A stretch of 64,000 nt of DNA, from contig CAKSHI010000001.1 in the NCBI GenBank assembly GCA_934457115.1, forward strand, positions 85,852 through 149,851, read 5' to 3'. Origin of the DNA: an uncultured Eubacteriales bacterium. GTDB taxonomy: Bacteria > Bacillota > Clostridia > Oscillospirales > Acutalibacteraceae. The notes beneath the pieces are model-generated. The model was not told the origin of the DNA and made no database searches. It saw nothing but the letters and a program-made list of their open reading frames with translations. Positions 31,784 to 41,398 of the stretch are shown piece after piece. Numbering within the stretch: the first letter of the stretch is position 1; the number at the start of each line of letters is the position of its first letter. Position numbers and translations under genes: made by a program.

Positions 31784-33109
31784 TTATAAAAAACGTTCAA
31801 TATTATCTTTGGACACTCTTGCGTATATTATAGGCTCTTCTTTTGGTTGATCCTTAGAAAATTCAATAGAATCAAGCAAGGTCTTTGAAGCTATATCACA
31901 TTTTTCTTCGCTAGATGAGAATAATGTAGCTATCTTCTCGCCAACCTTTACATAATCACCTATTTTTTTATCTAAGATGATTCCTGCGCTGTAATCTATA
32001 GAGCTTTCCTTAGTTTCTCTTCCTGCTCCTAAAAGCATAGATGCTATGCCACATTTTTCGGTATCCATAGAGAATATGTAGCCTTCCTTGTCGGAGAAAA
32101 CTTCTTTTTGTACTTTTGCCTTCTCAAAGTTGTTGTAGTCATCAAGAACAGCTACATCTCCACCTTGAGCTTTTACCATCTCTTTTAGTTTATCGTAAGC
32201 TTTACCGCTTTCAAGAGTTTGTTTTGCCATGTTATAGCATTCTTCCAATGTACCCTTATTTGCAAGGAAAAGCATATTTGAAGCAAGGTCTAAGCATATT
32301 TCTAAAAGGTCCTTAGGTCCTCTTCCTTTTAGAACCTCACATACTTCCATAATTTCAAGGGAATTTCCTATTGCATTTCCTAATGGTCTATTCATATCTG
32401 TAATCAAGGCAATTACTCTTCTTCCAACATGCTCGCCTATAGATACCATAGCCTTAGCAAGTTCAATAGCCTGGTCTATGTTCTTAACAAATGCTCCACT
32501 TCCAACCTTAACATCAAGCAAAATACAGTCAGATCCGGCAGCAATTTTTTTACTCATTATGCTCGATGCGATTAATGGGATGCTCTCTACGGTAGCAGTT
32601 ACATCCCTTAATGCATATAGTTTTTTGTCTGCAGGTACGATATTCCCTGACTGGCCGATTACACTCACGCCAACATTTTTTACTATATCAAAGAACTTAT
32701 CTCTTTCTATAGCTGTTTGCATACCCGGTATGGATTCCATTTTATCTATAGTTCCGCCGGTATGGCCAAGACCTCTTCCGGACATCTTTGCAACGGGTAC
32801 CCCTAAGCAAGCTACTATTGAAGAAATAATCAAAGTAGTCTTGTCGCCTACACCGCCTGTACTGTGCTTATCAACCTTTATTCCCGGTATAGAGGAAAGA
32901 TCTATCATTTCACCTGATTCTGCCATACATTTTGTAAGTGTCGCCGTCTCCTGCGATGTCATACCTTTAAAATATATAGCCATCAAAAGGGCGGAAACTT
33001 GATAATCCGGTATAGAACCATCAACATATCCCTTAACAAAGAATTCTATTTCCTCATTTGATAAAACTTCACCGTTTCTCTTTTTTACAATAACATCATA
33101 CATTCTCAT
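31784..33109 (-). CDS. pdp: pyrimidine-nucleoside phosphorylase
   Basis: A 441-residue phosphorylase splitting uridine, thymidine or deoxyuridine into base and (deoxy)ribose-1-phosphate. The family signature is present near residue 110 (KMSGRGLGHTGGTIDKMESI). KHSTGGVGDKTTL binds phosphate, and DVKVGSGAF is conserved. The C-terminal domain ends in YARVSKDNIERFL. The 441-residue length fits the firmicute Pdp/DeoA group. Last gene of the operon, 15 bases after deoC. Confidence 0.95.
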   Translation of the reverse strand: MRMYDVIVKKRNGEVLSNEEIEFFVKGYVDGSIPDYQVSALLMAIYFKGMTSQETATLTKCMAESGEMIDLSSIPGIKVDKHSTGGVGDKTTLIISSIVACLGVPVAKMSGRGLGHTGGTIDKMESIPGMQTAIERDKFFDIVKNVGVSVIGQSGNIVPADKKLYALRDVTATVESIPLIASSIMSKKIAAGSDCILLDVKVGSGAFVKNIDQAIELAKAMVSIGEHVGRRVIALITDMNRPLGNAIGNSLEIMEVCEVLKGRGPKDLLEICLDLASNMLFLANKGTLEECYNMAKQTLESGKAYDKLKEMVKAQGGDVAVLDDYNNFEKAKVQKEVFSDKEGYIFSMDTEKCGIASMLLGAGRETKESSIDYSAGIILDKKIGDYVKVGEKIATLFSSSEEKCDIASKTLLDSIEFSKDQPKEEPIIYARVSKDNIERFL

Positions 33110-33124
33110 TAAAATGCACCTCTT

Positions 33125-33790
33125 TTAATATCCTGAAGACTCTTGATTATTAATAAGTTTTATAATTCTGCTTGTTCCAAGCCTATCGGCCCCTAAATTA
33201 ATAAACTTTTCTGCATCTTCAAGACTTTTAATTCCGCCGGCTGCTTTTATTTTTACATCTTTGCCAACATTCTTAGCAAATAACTCAATATCCTCAAATG
33301 TTGCACCGCCGGTTGAAAATCCGGTTGAAGTTTTTATAAAGTTTGCCTTAGCCTCAGTCACGATTTCACATAACTTAACCTTTTCTTCGTCACTTAATAG
33401 GCAAGTTTCGATTATAACTTTTAGAATTTTGTCTTTACAAGCTTTTTTTACAGCTTTTATTTCTTCTAAAACCTCATTAAACATTTTATCCTTAACATAG
33501 CCAAGGTTGATAACCATATCGATTTCATCCGCACCGTTTTTTATTGCATCTTCAGTCTCAAATACTTTAGTAGCAGTTGTACTATATCCATTTGGAAAAC
33601 CTATAACAGTGCAAATAGCAATTTTGTCCCCTACATACTCCTTTGCTCTTTTTACATATGATGCAGGTATACAAACTGATGCAACATTATATTTTATACC
33701 ATCGTCACATATTTTTTTTATTTCCTCGAAAGTAGCTGTTTGGGAAAGCAATGTATGATCAACTTTGCTTAATATATCTTTATTATCCAT
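33125..33790 (-). CDS. deoC: deoxyribose-phosphate aldolase
   Basis: A 221-residue class I aldolase that cleaves deoxyribose-5-phosphate to glyceraldehyde-3-phosphate and acetaldehyde. The Schiff-base lysine is in VKIAAGGIK-like [25 protein letters not shown] at the start, [14 protein letters not shown] in the middle and [12 protein letters not shown] complete the fingerprint. AGGAG precedes the ATG. It acts after DeoB in the same operon. Confidence 0.96.
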   Translation of the reverse strand: MDNKDILSKVDHTLLSQTATFEEIKKICDDGIKYNVASVCIPASYVKRAKEYVGDKIAICTVIGFPNGYSTTATKVFETEDAIKNGADEIDMVINLGYVKDKMFNEVLEEIKAVKKACKDKILKVIIETCLLSDEEKVKLCEIVTEAKANFIKTSTGFSTGGATFEDIELFAKNVGKDVKIKAAGGIKSLEDAEKFINLGADRLGTSRIIKLINNQESSGY

Positions 33791-33811
33791 GTTAAACTCC
33801 TATTTACAATT

Positions 33812-34738
33812 TTATCTCTTTCCTTTTTCATATGGCTCACCATCTGCTTTTGGAGCAACTGAACGGCCAACGAAAAGTATAAGAACAATAATGGTAAGAA
33901 TATAAGGAATCATTGCCAATACTTCGGATGGTAATATAGCATTTCCTCCGCCAAGCATTACAACTAAAGCTTGAGCAAATCCAAAAAGCATACATGCCCC
34001 ATATGCTCCAAACGGAGTCCATTTACCAAATATAACTGCCGCTAGGGCGATAAATCCTTGACCACTTATAACAGTTGGCGCAAACTGAGATACAACTGCT
34101 AAAGTCATTGAAGCTCCACCAAAGCCTGCAAGCATTCCTGATAATAAAACGCATATGTACCTTGTAAGAGAAACGTTAACTCCCAAAGTGTCAGCAGCTG
34201 CAGGATGTTCACCTACTGAACGTACTCTTAATCCCCATTTTGTTTTATAGAATATAAACCAAACAATAGCGGTTAATATAAGTGCTATAAAAGCTGTCAT
34301 ATCAACACTTAAATTAGAAAGTAGCGAACCTTCCTTGAATGAAGATCCATCCCAAAGTTTAGGAAGCTTGTTTGTTACAGTTCTACTCATTGTAGCACCA
34401 TTAAACGTAACCTTACACAAAAACAATGCAAGCCCGGGCCCTATAAGGTTAATTGCCATACCTACTATTGTTTGATCTGCCTTAAAATTGATAGCAGCTA
34501 TAGCAAGAAGCAATGCAATTAAGCTTCCTGAAAGTCCTGCGACTAAAAATCCCAACCATGGATTTCCGGTAAAATATCCAACAGTTGCTCCAGTGAATGC
34601 TCCTATAACCATCATGCCTTCTATACCTATGTTTACAACTCCGGCACGTTCAGAAATTACTCCTCCCAAAGCTCCAAATATGAGTGGAGTAGAATACATT
34701 AATGTTATTCCTATAATAACTACTATATTAGTCAGCAT
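33812..34738 (-). CDS. nupQ: nucleoside ABC transporter permease (NupQ/YufQ type)
   Basis: A 308-residue permease of the branched-chain/BMP-type importer family, with about eight to ten helices. Marker stretches: PLIFGALGGVISERAGVVNI with GIEGMMVIGAFT, and GFIALAAVIFGKWTPFGAYG. The start overlaps the upstream permease gene by 11 bases. With the lipoprotein, the double ATPase and the sister permease it makes a complete nucleoside importer. Confidence 0.9.
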   Translation of the reverse strand: MLTNIVVIIGITLMYSTPLIFGALGGVISERAGVVNIGIEGMMVIGAFTGATVGYFTGNPWLGFLVAGLSGSLIALLLAIAAINFKADQTIVGMAINLIGPGLALFLCKVTFNGATMSRTVTNKLPKLWDGSSFKEGSLLSNLSVDMTAFIALILTAIVWFIFYKTKWGLRVRSVGEHPAAADTLGVNVSLTRYICVLLSGMLAGFGGASMTLAVVSQFAPTVISGQGFIALAAVIFGKWTPFGAYGACMLFGFAQALVVMLGGGNAILPSEVLAMIPYILTIIVLILFVGRSVAPKADGEPYEKGKR

Positions 34739-35858
34739 CTTTCTTCACCCTTTTCCTTTCAAGCCTATCTGCCAATACAGGAACTATTCTTGTAAGTGCT
34801 ACAAAGAATACTATGGTTCCTATCATAATATTAATAATTTCACTTGGCGCTCCGGTTTCAAACTGAACTGAACGTCCGCCATAAATCAATCCGCTAAATA
34901 AGAGTCCTGCAAATATACAGCCTATTGGTGAACTATTTGCAATCAAAGCTACTGATAAGCCGTTAAAACCATTATTTTCAAAGACAGAAAGGACTGAAAC
35001 ATTATGAGGGGTAATTCCCATTACCGTAATGGCCCCTGCAAGACCTGATATAGCACCGGAGATAAGCATTGATTGTAGTATGTTCTTATCAACATCTATA
35101 CCTGCACATCTTGAAGAATTAGGGTTAAAGCCAACCGCTCTTAATTCATAACCTTTTGTTGTCTTGTATAACAAGAACCAAGCTACAATTGCAACTAATA
35201 TAGCAATTAATATTCCGATATTAACATCGGTTTTTAAAACTACGTCTGCAACATAAGGGTTCTTCTTTAAAGTAGCAATTCCTTCTTTACTTTCCTTCAT
35301 ATTCCTAAAAAGGGTGATAAGTCCGGAATTATTTATATCATATGTACCCGTCGTGTTAGGTTTGTGGAATGTCTTACTATTAGAAATATAATTTAAGAAG
35401 TAAAGTGCAATCCAGTTTAACATAATACTTGTTATTACTTCATGAATACCAAATCTGGCTTTCAAGAAACCAACAATAGAACCATATACGCCGCCGGCTA
35501 AAATACCTACCAACATAAGCATAGGAATTTGTATTATAGGATGAAAATTAAATGTTATACCAAATATAACAGCAGTCACTGAGCCAATAATAAACTGACC
35601 TTCTGATCCTATGTTGAAAAGACCTGTTTTAAATGCAAATGCAACACTCACACCTGTAAGAATTATAGGTGTTGCCTTAATAATTACATTAGCAACTGAC
35701 TTTGGTCTTGCAAATATTCCTTTAAACATTACACCAATAATTTCAAATGGGTTATATCCCGCAAAAGCTAAGATTATAGATGCAACTATAAATCCACACA
35801 AAATAGCTATAAATGTTGAGGTTATTGGTTTTTTTAGTATTTTAACAGTTAGATTCAT
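34728..35858 (-). CDS. nupP: nucleoside ABC transporter permease (NupP/YufP type)
   Basis: A 376-residue permease, larger than its partner because of an extracellular insert (about 155-215, including SNSKTFHKPNTTGTYDI). Marker stretches: FKTGLFNIGSEGQFIIGSVT, LNWIALYFLNYISN, ELRAVGFNPNSSRCAGID and NNGFNGLSVALIANSSPIGC. It overlaps the ATPase gene upstream by 17 bases and nupQ downstream by 11, which suggests tight translational coupling. Confidence 0.9.
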   Translation of the reverse strand: MNLTVKILKKPITSTFIAILCGFIVASIILAFAGYNPFEIIGVMFKGIFARPKSVANVIIKATPIILTGVSVAFAFKTGLFNIGSEGQFIIGSVTAVIFGITFNFHPIIQIPMLMLVGILAGGVYGSIVGFLKARFGIHEVITSIMLNWIALYFLNYISNSKTFHKPNTTGTYDINNSGLITLFRNMKESKEGIATLKKNPYVADVVLKTDVNIGILIAILVAIVAWFLLYKTTKGYELRAVGFNPNSSRCAGIDVDKNILQSMLISGAISGLAGAITVMGITPHNVSVLSVFENNGFNGLSVALIANSSPIGCIFAGLLFSGLIYGGRSVQFETGAPSEIINIMIGTIVFFVALTRIVPVLADRLERKRVKKDAD

Positions 35859-37383
35859 TTCTCTTACCTCCCGCCATAAGTAGACCTATAGTGCTTTCAT
35901 CAGCCTCATTTTGCTTGAATGTCTCGACAATCGAACCATCATACATTACGGCTATAGTATCCGATACATGCCTTACTTCATCAAGCTCAAATGATACCAA
36001 AAGTATTGCCTTTCCTTGGTCACGTAAATTTACCAGGGTCTTATGTATATACTCAATTGCACCAACATCCAAACCTCTTGTAGGCTGAACCGCAATTAGT
36101 AAATCCGGGTCATTCGAGACTTCTCTTGCAATAATAACCTTTTGTTGATTTCCTCCTGACAATCCTCTAACAGGATAGTCCTCACATTCGGCAGGTCTTA
36201 CATCATAATCACTTATAAGTTTTCTTGTAAACTCTTTGATTTTATCATAATTCAAAATGCCTTTATTAGAAAATGGTTTTTCTCTATACTTTTCAAATAC
36301 GGCATTGTAAGCAACAGGGAAATCCAAAATAAGTCCGCTTTTATGTCTATCTTCATGTATAGTGGATACCTTGTTGTCTATTACATATCTAGGTGTCGTA
36401 TTTTGAATTTCTTTTCCATTTATTTTAATGGTACCGCTTTCGCACTTGGTCATTGAAGTAATAGCCTCAACCAACTCTTTTTGACCGTTGCCATCTATTC
36501 CTGCGATTCCTACTATTTCACCTTTTCTGACTGAAAGAGAAAGATTTTTTACTTTATCTATATTTCTTTCGTCCTTTACTGTTAAGTCCTTTATTTCTAG
36601 GACTACCTCTTTAGGCTCTGCAGGAGTCTTTTCAACAATAAGACGAACTTCACTTCCTACCATCATAGTAGCAAGGTCACTTTGTTCTACATCCTTAACC
36701 TTTACTTTGTCTATGTATTTTCCTCTTCTTATAATAGTACATTCATCAGAGGATTCTTTAATTTCTTTAAGTTTATGAGTGATTATTATAATGGTTTTTC
36801 CATCTTTTATAAGGTTGTGCATAATCTTTAAAAGGTCTTCTATCTCTTGAGGAGTCAACACTGCTGTAGGTTCATCCAAGATAAGTAGTTCTACTCCACG
36901 ATACAATGCCTTTAAAATTTCTACACGCTGCTGCATTCCAACTGAGATATCCTCTATCTTAGCATCAGGGTCAACCTCTAAACCATACTTTTCAACAATT
37001 TCTTTTAGCTCTTTTTTAGCTCTTTTCATGTCGATAATGCCGAATTTATTGGTTACTTCTCTTCCCAAAATAATATTCTCAGTAACGGTAAAATTATCTA
37101 CCAACATAAAGTGTTGATGCACCATACCTATTTTATTTTCAATAGCAACATGAGGATTCTTTATGTTAATCTTTTGACCGTTTAAATAAATTTCTCCCTC
37201 ATCTGCTTGATATAAACCATAAAGTATATTCATTAAAGTACTTTTACCAGCACCATTTTCACCTAGAATTGCGTGTATAGTGCCTTTTTTAACATCTAAG
37301 GACATATCTGTCAGTACCTTATTTTTACCAAATGATTTATTTATATTTCTCATTTGTACTGCATATTCTTCGCTTATTTTCAT
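35842..37383 (-). CDS. nupO: nucleoside ABC transporter ATPase with two NBDs (NupO/YufO type)
   Basis: A 513-residue tandem ABC ATPase, the layout of sugar and nucleoside importers. The first domain is canonical (Walker A GENGAGKST, Walker B LLILDEPTAVLTP). The second has GIDGNGQKELVEAI, in place of a normal Walker A, and signature LSGGNQQK; this partial decay of the second site is usual in the family. MVHQHFMLV in the Q-loop region is also typical. SD AGGGGG before the ATG. Confidence 0.92.
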   Translation of the reverse strand: MKISEEYAVQMRNINKSFGKNKVLTDMSLDVKKGTIHAILGENGAGKSTLMNILYGLYQADEGEIYLNGQKINIKNPHVAIENKIGMVHQHFMLVDNFTVTENIILGREVTNKFGIIDMKRAKKELKEIVEKYGLEVDPDAKIEDISVGMQQRVEILKALYRGVELLILDEPTAVLTPQEIEDLLKIMHNLIKDGKTIIIITHKLKEIKESSDECTIIRRGKYIDKVKVKDVEQSDLATMMVGSEVRLIVEKTPAEPKEVVLEIKDLTVKDERNIDKVKNLSLSVRKGEIVGIAGIDGNGQKELVEAITSMTKCESGTIKINGKEIQNTTPRYVIDNKVSTIHEDRHKSGLILDFPVAYNAVFEKYREKPFSNKGILNYDKIKEFTRKLISDYDVRPAECEDYPVRGLSGGNQQKVIIAREVSNDPDLLIAVQPTRGLDVGAIEYIHKTLVNLRDQGKAILLVSFELDEVRHVSDTIAVMYDGSIVETFKQNEADESTIGLLMAGGKRNESNC

Positions 37384-37434
37384 TAAGTTCTGCCCCCTTT
37401 AGGCTATTGTTTTAAATTTAAACTTTATAAATTT

Positions 37435-38466
37435 CTACCCTAAGTTGCCAATAAACGCCTCATAGGCTTCTTTATTTCCGGGAGGCACTATTTCGTCTGC
37501 AGCAATTTTTGCTTCAATAGCTTTTGTATCCTCTAATACTTTAGAATCAACATTTGGATTTTCTTCAGGAAGACCGACACAACCCTCTTTAAGACCGAAT
37601 ACCTCTGTCCTTCCGCCTATATCATTACCATTCATTTTTTCGTTTGATACAATAGCGCAAGCCTTACCAACCTTTTTAAGAGCTGAAGTTAAAACATTTT
37701 TAGGTGCTAAATATGATTGATCTCTATCTACACCTATTGCAAATTTATCTGCTTCCTTAGCAGCCTCTATAACACCGTTTCCACAGCCACCTGCTGCAGA
37801 GAATATAATATCGCATCCATTTAAGTACATCTTAGATGCCGTAGCTTTACCCTTTGCCTCATCGCTGAAGCTCTCTACATATTGGGAATTAATTTTAATA
37901 TCTTTGTTGAGTTCCTTAGCTGCGTATTTTACACCTGCTGTGTATCCATACTCAAATTGACTTATTATATCTCCTCTAATACCACCTATGAATGCTACAT
38001 TGTTGGTCTTTGTTGTTTTTCCTGCTATATATCCAACTAAGAATGCAGCCTCTTGTGATCTAAACACAACGCCTGTAACGTTAGGAAGAGTTTCGTCTCC
38101 ATATGAATTGTCCGCAATAGCATAGTTTATATCCACATTCATCTTTGCTGCCCTTTCAAGAGCATCAGCCATCGCAAAACCTATACCCCAAATCAAATCG
38201 CAGTTACGATCTGCAAGTTTATCCATGTTAGTTACAAAGTCGGAAGTTTGGGTTGATTCAATATAACTTACATTAGCGCCCGTCTGCTTTGAGAACTCTT
38301 GTAAACCTTCCCATGCCGACTGGTTAAATGATTGGTCATCTACACCTCCTGCATCAGTTACCATTGAAATTGTAAATACTTCATTTTTTCCTGTCTTAAA
38401 ATCTGCACAACCTGCTGAACAAAGTAAAATTGCTGCAGCTGTAAATAAAGCTATTAATCTTTTCAT
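37435..38466 (-). CDS. bmpA: BMP-family nucleoside-binding lipoprotein
   Basis: A 343-residue substrate-binding lipoprotein. Signal peptide MKRLIALFTAAAILLCSAGC ends in the lipobox Cys (residue 20). The mature part has DAGGVDDQSFNQSAWEGLQE, the nucleoside-binding opening of the BMP/PnrA family, and GGIRGDIISQFEYGY. The start is ATG 38466, six bases after GGAGG. It captures purine or pyrimidine nucleosides for NupO/P/Q. Confidence 0.93.
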   Translation of the reverse strand: MKRLIALFTAAAILLCSAGCADFKTGKNEVFTISMVTDAGGVDDQSFNQSAWEGLQEFSKQTGANVSYIESTQTSDFVTNMDKLADRNCDLIWGIGFAMADALERAAKMNVDINYAIADNSYGDETLPNVTGVVFRSQEAAFLVGYIAGKTTKTNNVAFIGGIRGDIISQFEYGYTAGVKYAAKELNKDIKINSQYVESFSDEAKGKATASKMYLNGCDIIFSAAGGCGNGVIEAAKEADKFAIGVDRDQSYLAPKNVLTSALKKVGKACAIVSNEKMNGNDIGGRTEVFGLKEGCVGLPEENPNVDSKVLEDTKAIEAKIAADEIVPPGNKEAYEAFIGNLG

Positions 38467-38485
38467 TTTATCCTCCAACAATTTT

Positions 38486-39199
38486 TTAAGCTAAATCCAG
38501 CGCAAGCTTCATCATTTCAGTAAAGCTTGTTTGTCTGTCTTCTGCGGGCAAAGATAATCCTTTAAGAGGACAATCTGAAATAGTCAATATGCAAAGAGCA
38601 TTTTTTCTAAGTCTTGCCGCATTCATATATAAAGCAGCCGACTCCATCTCAACAGCCAATATCCCCATCTTTTTCCATTTAAGAGTTGCTTCTTCATCAT
38701 CACAATAAAAAGTATCAGACGAAAGTATGTTACCGATTACAGTGTTAATTCCAAGCTTTCTTGCTGATTGTACAGCCTTTTCAACTAAATTAAAGCTTGC
38801 TATAGGTGCATATGTGCCAGGTAAATTATATTGAGAAGCGTAATTTGAATTAGTACAAGCTCCAAGCCCAATTACGATATCCCTTAGACCAACGCTGTCA
38901 TCTATTCCTCCTGCTGTACCAATTCTAATGATATTATCTACATCATAAAATTTAAATAGCTCATAAGAGTAAATACCTATGGACGGTATACCCATACCGG
39001 AACCCATGACAGAAATTTCCTTACCGTTATATTTTCCGGTAAACCCTAACATATTTCTGACCGTGTTAAAGCATTTTACATCCTCCAAAAAATTCTCAGC
39101 TATAAATTTAGCTCTTAGTGGATCCCCCGGCATAAGGACAGTTTTAGCTATCTCTCCCGGTTTGGCAATGTTGTGTGGTGTTCCTGAAATTGTACTCAT
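38486..39199 (-). CDS. deoD: purine-nucleoside phosphorylase DeoD type
   Basis: A 237-residue hexameric purine nucleoside phosphorylase. Phosphate-binding motifs VLMPGDPLRAKFIAENFL and GSGMGIPSIGIYSYEL, RIGTAGGI, and the C-terminal VEMESAALYMNAARLRKNAL with ILTISD give the DeoD type. Start at ATG 39199, nine bases after GGAGG; the ATG two codons earlier is too close to it. It frees purine bases and ribose-1-P, which DeoB then converts. Confidence 0.95.
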   Translation of the reverse strand: MSTISGTPHNIAKPGEIAKTVLMPGDPLRAKFIAENFLEDVKCFNTVRNMLGFTGKYNGKEISVMGSGMGIPSIGIYSYELFKFYDVDNIIRIGTAGGIDDSVGLRDIVIGLGACTNSNYASQYNLPGTYAPIASFNLVEKAVQSARKLGINTVIGNILSSDTFYCDDEEATLKWKKMGILAVEMESAALYMNAARLRKNALCILTISDCPLKGLSLPAEDRQTSFTEMMKLALDLA

Positions 39200-39247
39200 T
39201 TCCATTATCCTCCAAAATTCTGTTTTGAAATTATATATTATTAATTC

Positions 39248-39946
39248 TTATATGCTGGTTGAATCTTTAACCTCGCCTTTGCTTATGTGCAAGGCTTTAA
39301 AAAGAGTTTTGTTAAGCAAATCCGTAAAGAATTGAATAGTTGGTCCACCAATTACGGCAGCTACTACGGTCGTAACAAAGAATTTTCCTCCCATAGCCCA
39401 ACCTATAAGCAATGTTGTAACATCCATAGCCACTTTTATTATCTTAAATTGGCTGTTAGTCTTCTTTACCAAAAACATTATAAGTGCTGTCCAAGGGTCA
39501 AGTCCTATTTCAAGTGAAATAAAAATTGCAAGACCCAAAAACAATAATATACATCCTATGGCAGATGATAAAATTTGATATCCTAAGATGTTCGTTGGTA
39601 TATGCAATGCATTAAATATCCATACTCCAAGGCTTACAAAACTTCCAAGCGGAAGTACATATATAAATGTGCCTATATGTATATACTCTCTTGCTATAAT
39701 GAAGATTATAACAAGTAAAGTATAATTTATGATGTTGGTAGCAAGACCCAAGTCATTGATTCCTGTCAAGTTAAACAGTACTACCCTTGCCCCATCGAAG
39801 AAAACCGATAAAGGGTCGTTTCCAAGTCCCGCTAAATTATTGAATGCGATTGCAAACCCAATAAATGCGACACCCACAAAACAAAATATTATTTTCTTTA
39901 TCCATTGAGAGGTCGATAGATTTAAAAGTAGTTTTTCTTTATTCAT
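39248..39946 (-). CDS. YczE/YitT-type membrane protein of the nucleoside operon
   Basis: A 232-residue membrane protein with five or so TM helices, resembling the YczE/YyaS/YitT group (FNNLAGLGNDPLSVFFDGAR, LEIGLDPWTALIMFLVKK, GPTIQFFTDLLNKTLF). No member has a firmly known function; some neighbours suggest transport. Here it overlaps deoB by four bases (ATGA) and precedes deoD, so it is translated as part of nucleoside breakdown. It might move a base or sugar product, which is inference only. Confidence 0.8.
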   Translation of the reverse strand: MNKEKLLLNLSTSQWIKKIIFCFVGVAFIGFAIAFNNLAGLGNDPLSVFFDGARVVLFNLTGINDLGLATNIINYTLLVIIFIIAREYIHIGTFIYVLPLGSFVSLGVWIFNALHIPTNILGYQILSSAIGCILLFLGLAIFISLEIGLDPWTALIMFLVKKTNSQFKIIKVAMDVTTLLIGWAMGGKFFVTTVVAAVIGGPTIQFFTDLLNKTLFKALHISKGEVKDSTSI

Positions 39947-41112
39947 GCCTTTACCTCTTTAAGGAACGACTTTCCTTCTATTGTATTTTCGACATTAAAG
40001 TAATCAAGTATGGTTGCTGAAATATCAGAAAATCCTTTTCTTGTCTTTAAGTCTACGCCGTGTTTTATTTTATCGCCACATATAATCATTGGAGTATACT
40101 CTCTTGAATGATCCGTTGAAGGTGTGGTCGGGTCACATCCATGGTCGGCTGTGATAATTAATATATCATCTTCTTTTAAAAGTCCTAAAAGCTCCTTTAG
40201 TTGACTGTCAAACTTAGTAAGTGCTTTAGCATAGCCGTCCGGATTATTCCTATGGCCATAAAGCATATCAAAGTCTACTAAATTTACAAAACAAAGACCT
40301 TCAAAGTCCTTTTTAGCATAATTAATGGTTTTTTCCATACCGTCATCATTGCCGCTGGTTCTAACAAATTCGCTTATTCCCTTGCCTGCAAATATATCAT
40401 AGATTTTTCCCACTGCAATAGTATCAAACTTATTCTTTGTTAGAAGATCCAACATGGTATCTTTAGGTGGAGTCAAAGAAAAATCGTGCCTGTTGGACGT
40501 TCTTGTATAGTTAGGGTATGTTCCTACGAAAGGCCTTGCAATGACTCTACCGACTCCAAAATTTTCGCCTTTTAGGATTTCCCTTGCTATTTCGCAATAT
40601 CTATACAATTCCTCAACGGGCACAATTTCTTCATGAGCTGCTATTTGGAATACACTGTCTGCTGAAGTGTATACAATTAAATCACCTGTTTTAACGTGTT
40701 CTTCACCATAATCTACCAATAACTGTGTACCTGAATATGGTTTATTGCAAAGAACCTTCTTACCGGTGCGTTTTTCAAACTCTTCGATTATTTCTTTAGG
40801 AAATCCGTTTGGAAATGTCGGCAATGGTTTATTCGACACTATCCCTGCTATTTCCCAATGACCTATAGTTGTATCCTTGCCCTTTGAAAGCTCCTCCATT
40901 CTCGCAAAAGAACCCAATGGATTTTCTTCCTTTTGACCGCAAGATACTCCTTGAATATTAAAAAGACCTAGCTTTTTCATATTTTCAACTTTTAAATAGT
41001 CGGTTTTAGATACAGCTGCAATAGTATTGCTTCCTGCATCTCCGTAATTAGCGGCATCCGGCATTTCACCGATTCCAAAGCTATCTAAAACAATCAAAAA
41101 TGCTCTTTTCAT
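39943..41112 (-). CDS. deoB: phosphopentomutase
   Basis: A 389-residue Mn-dependent phosphopentomutase converting (deoxy)ribose-1-phosphate to the 5-phosphate. Metal-binding stretches of the alkaline-phosphatase fold: FLIVLDSFGIGEMPDAANYG at the N-terminus, DSVFQIAAHEE, NLVDFDMLYGHRNNPDGYA and TADHGCDPTTPSTDHSREYT near the end. The catalytic Thr lies in GKDTTIGHWEIAG. SD AAGGAAG. First gene of the operon, directly after the promoter. Confidence 0.97.
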   Translation of the reverse strand: MKRAFLIVLDSFGIGEMPDAANYGDAGSNTIAAVSKTDYLKVENMKKLGLFNIQGVSCGQKEENPLGSFARMEELSKGKDTTIGHWEIAGIVSNKPLPTFPNGFPKEIIEEFEKRTGKKVLCNKPYSGTQLLVDYGEEHVKTGDLIVYTSADSVFQIAAHEEIVPVEELYRYCEIAREILKGENFGVGRVIARPFVGTYPNYTRTSNRHDFSLTPPKDTMLDLLTKNKFDTIAVGKIYDIFAGKGISEFVRTSGNDDGMEKTINYAKKDFEGLCFVNLVDFDMLYGHRNNPDGYAKALTKFDSQLKELLGLLKEDDILIITADHGCDPTTPSTDHSREYTPMIICGDKIKHGVDLKTRKGFSDISATILDYFNVENTIEGKSFLKEVKA

Positions 41113-41170
41113 TCAAACACTTCCTTAAATATTAAATACAAGATTAAAATCTTAAAGCCACTTGTCTTTT

Positions 41171-41199
41171 ATGATAACACAATATACCCTATAAATCAA
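41171..41199 (-). promoter_or_regulatory. promoter of the deo-nup operon
   Basis: On the minus strand TTGATT (41199-41194), a 17-base spacer, TATCAT (41176-41171), about 60 bases before deoB. Confidence 0.65.
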
Positions 41200-41267
41200 T
41201 CAAAAAATTATTAATGTATGTCTAGTAGTTTGTTTAACTAGTAAACTTTTGCTTAAATAGATAATGT

Positions 41268-41326
41268 CATATCCATAACTAATACAATATTATGATAACA
41301 TGGCCATGCCATATGCATAACTTATA
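41268..41326. repeat. pair of 17-base direct repeats upstream of deoB
   Basis: CATATCCATAACTAATA (41268-41284) and CATATGCATAACTTATA (41310-41326) differ at two positions and are 42 bases apart, about four helix turns. They lie between the divergent deoB and spoVAC genes. A TAGTT/AACTA palindrome at about 41226-41242 lies between them and the deoB promoter. These are candidate regulator-binding sites. Confidence 0.55.
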
Positions 41327-41398
41327 TTATTTTTATTGTAGGAATAATGCTGCTTTTTTCGTTAAAACTACATCTATAAAGAGAAGGGAAGTGTTTCT

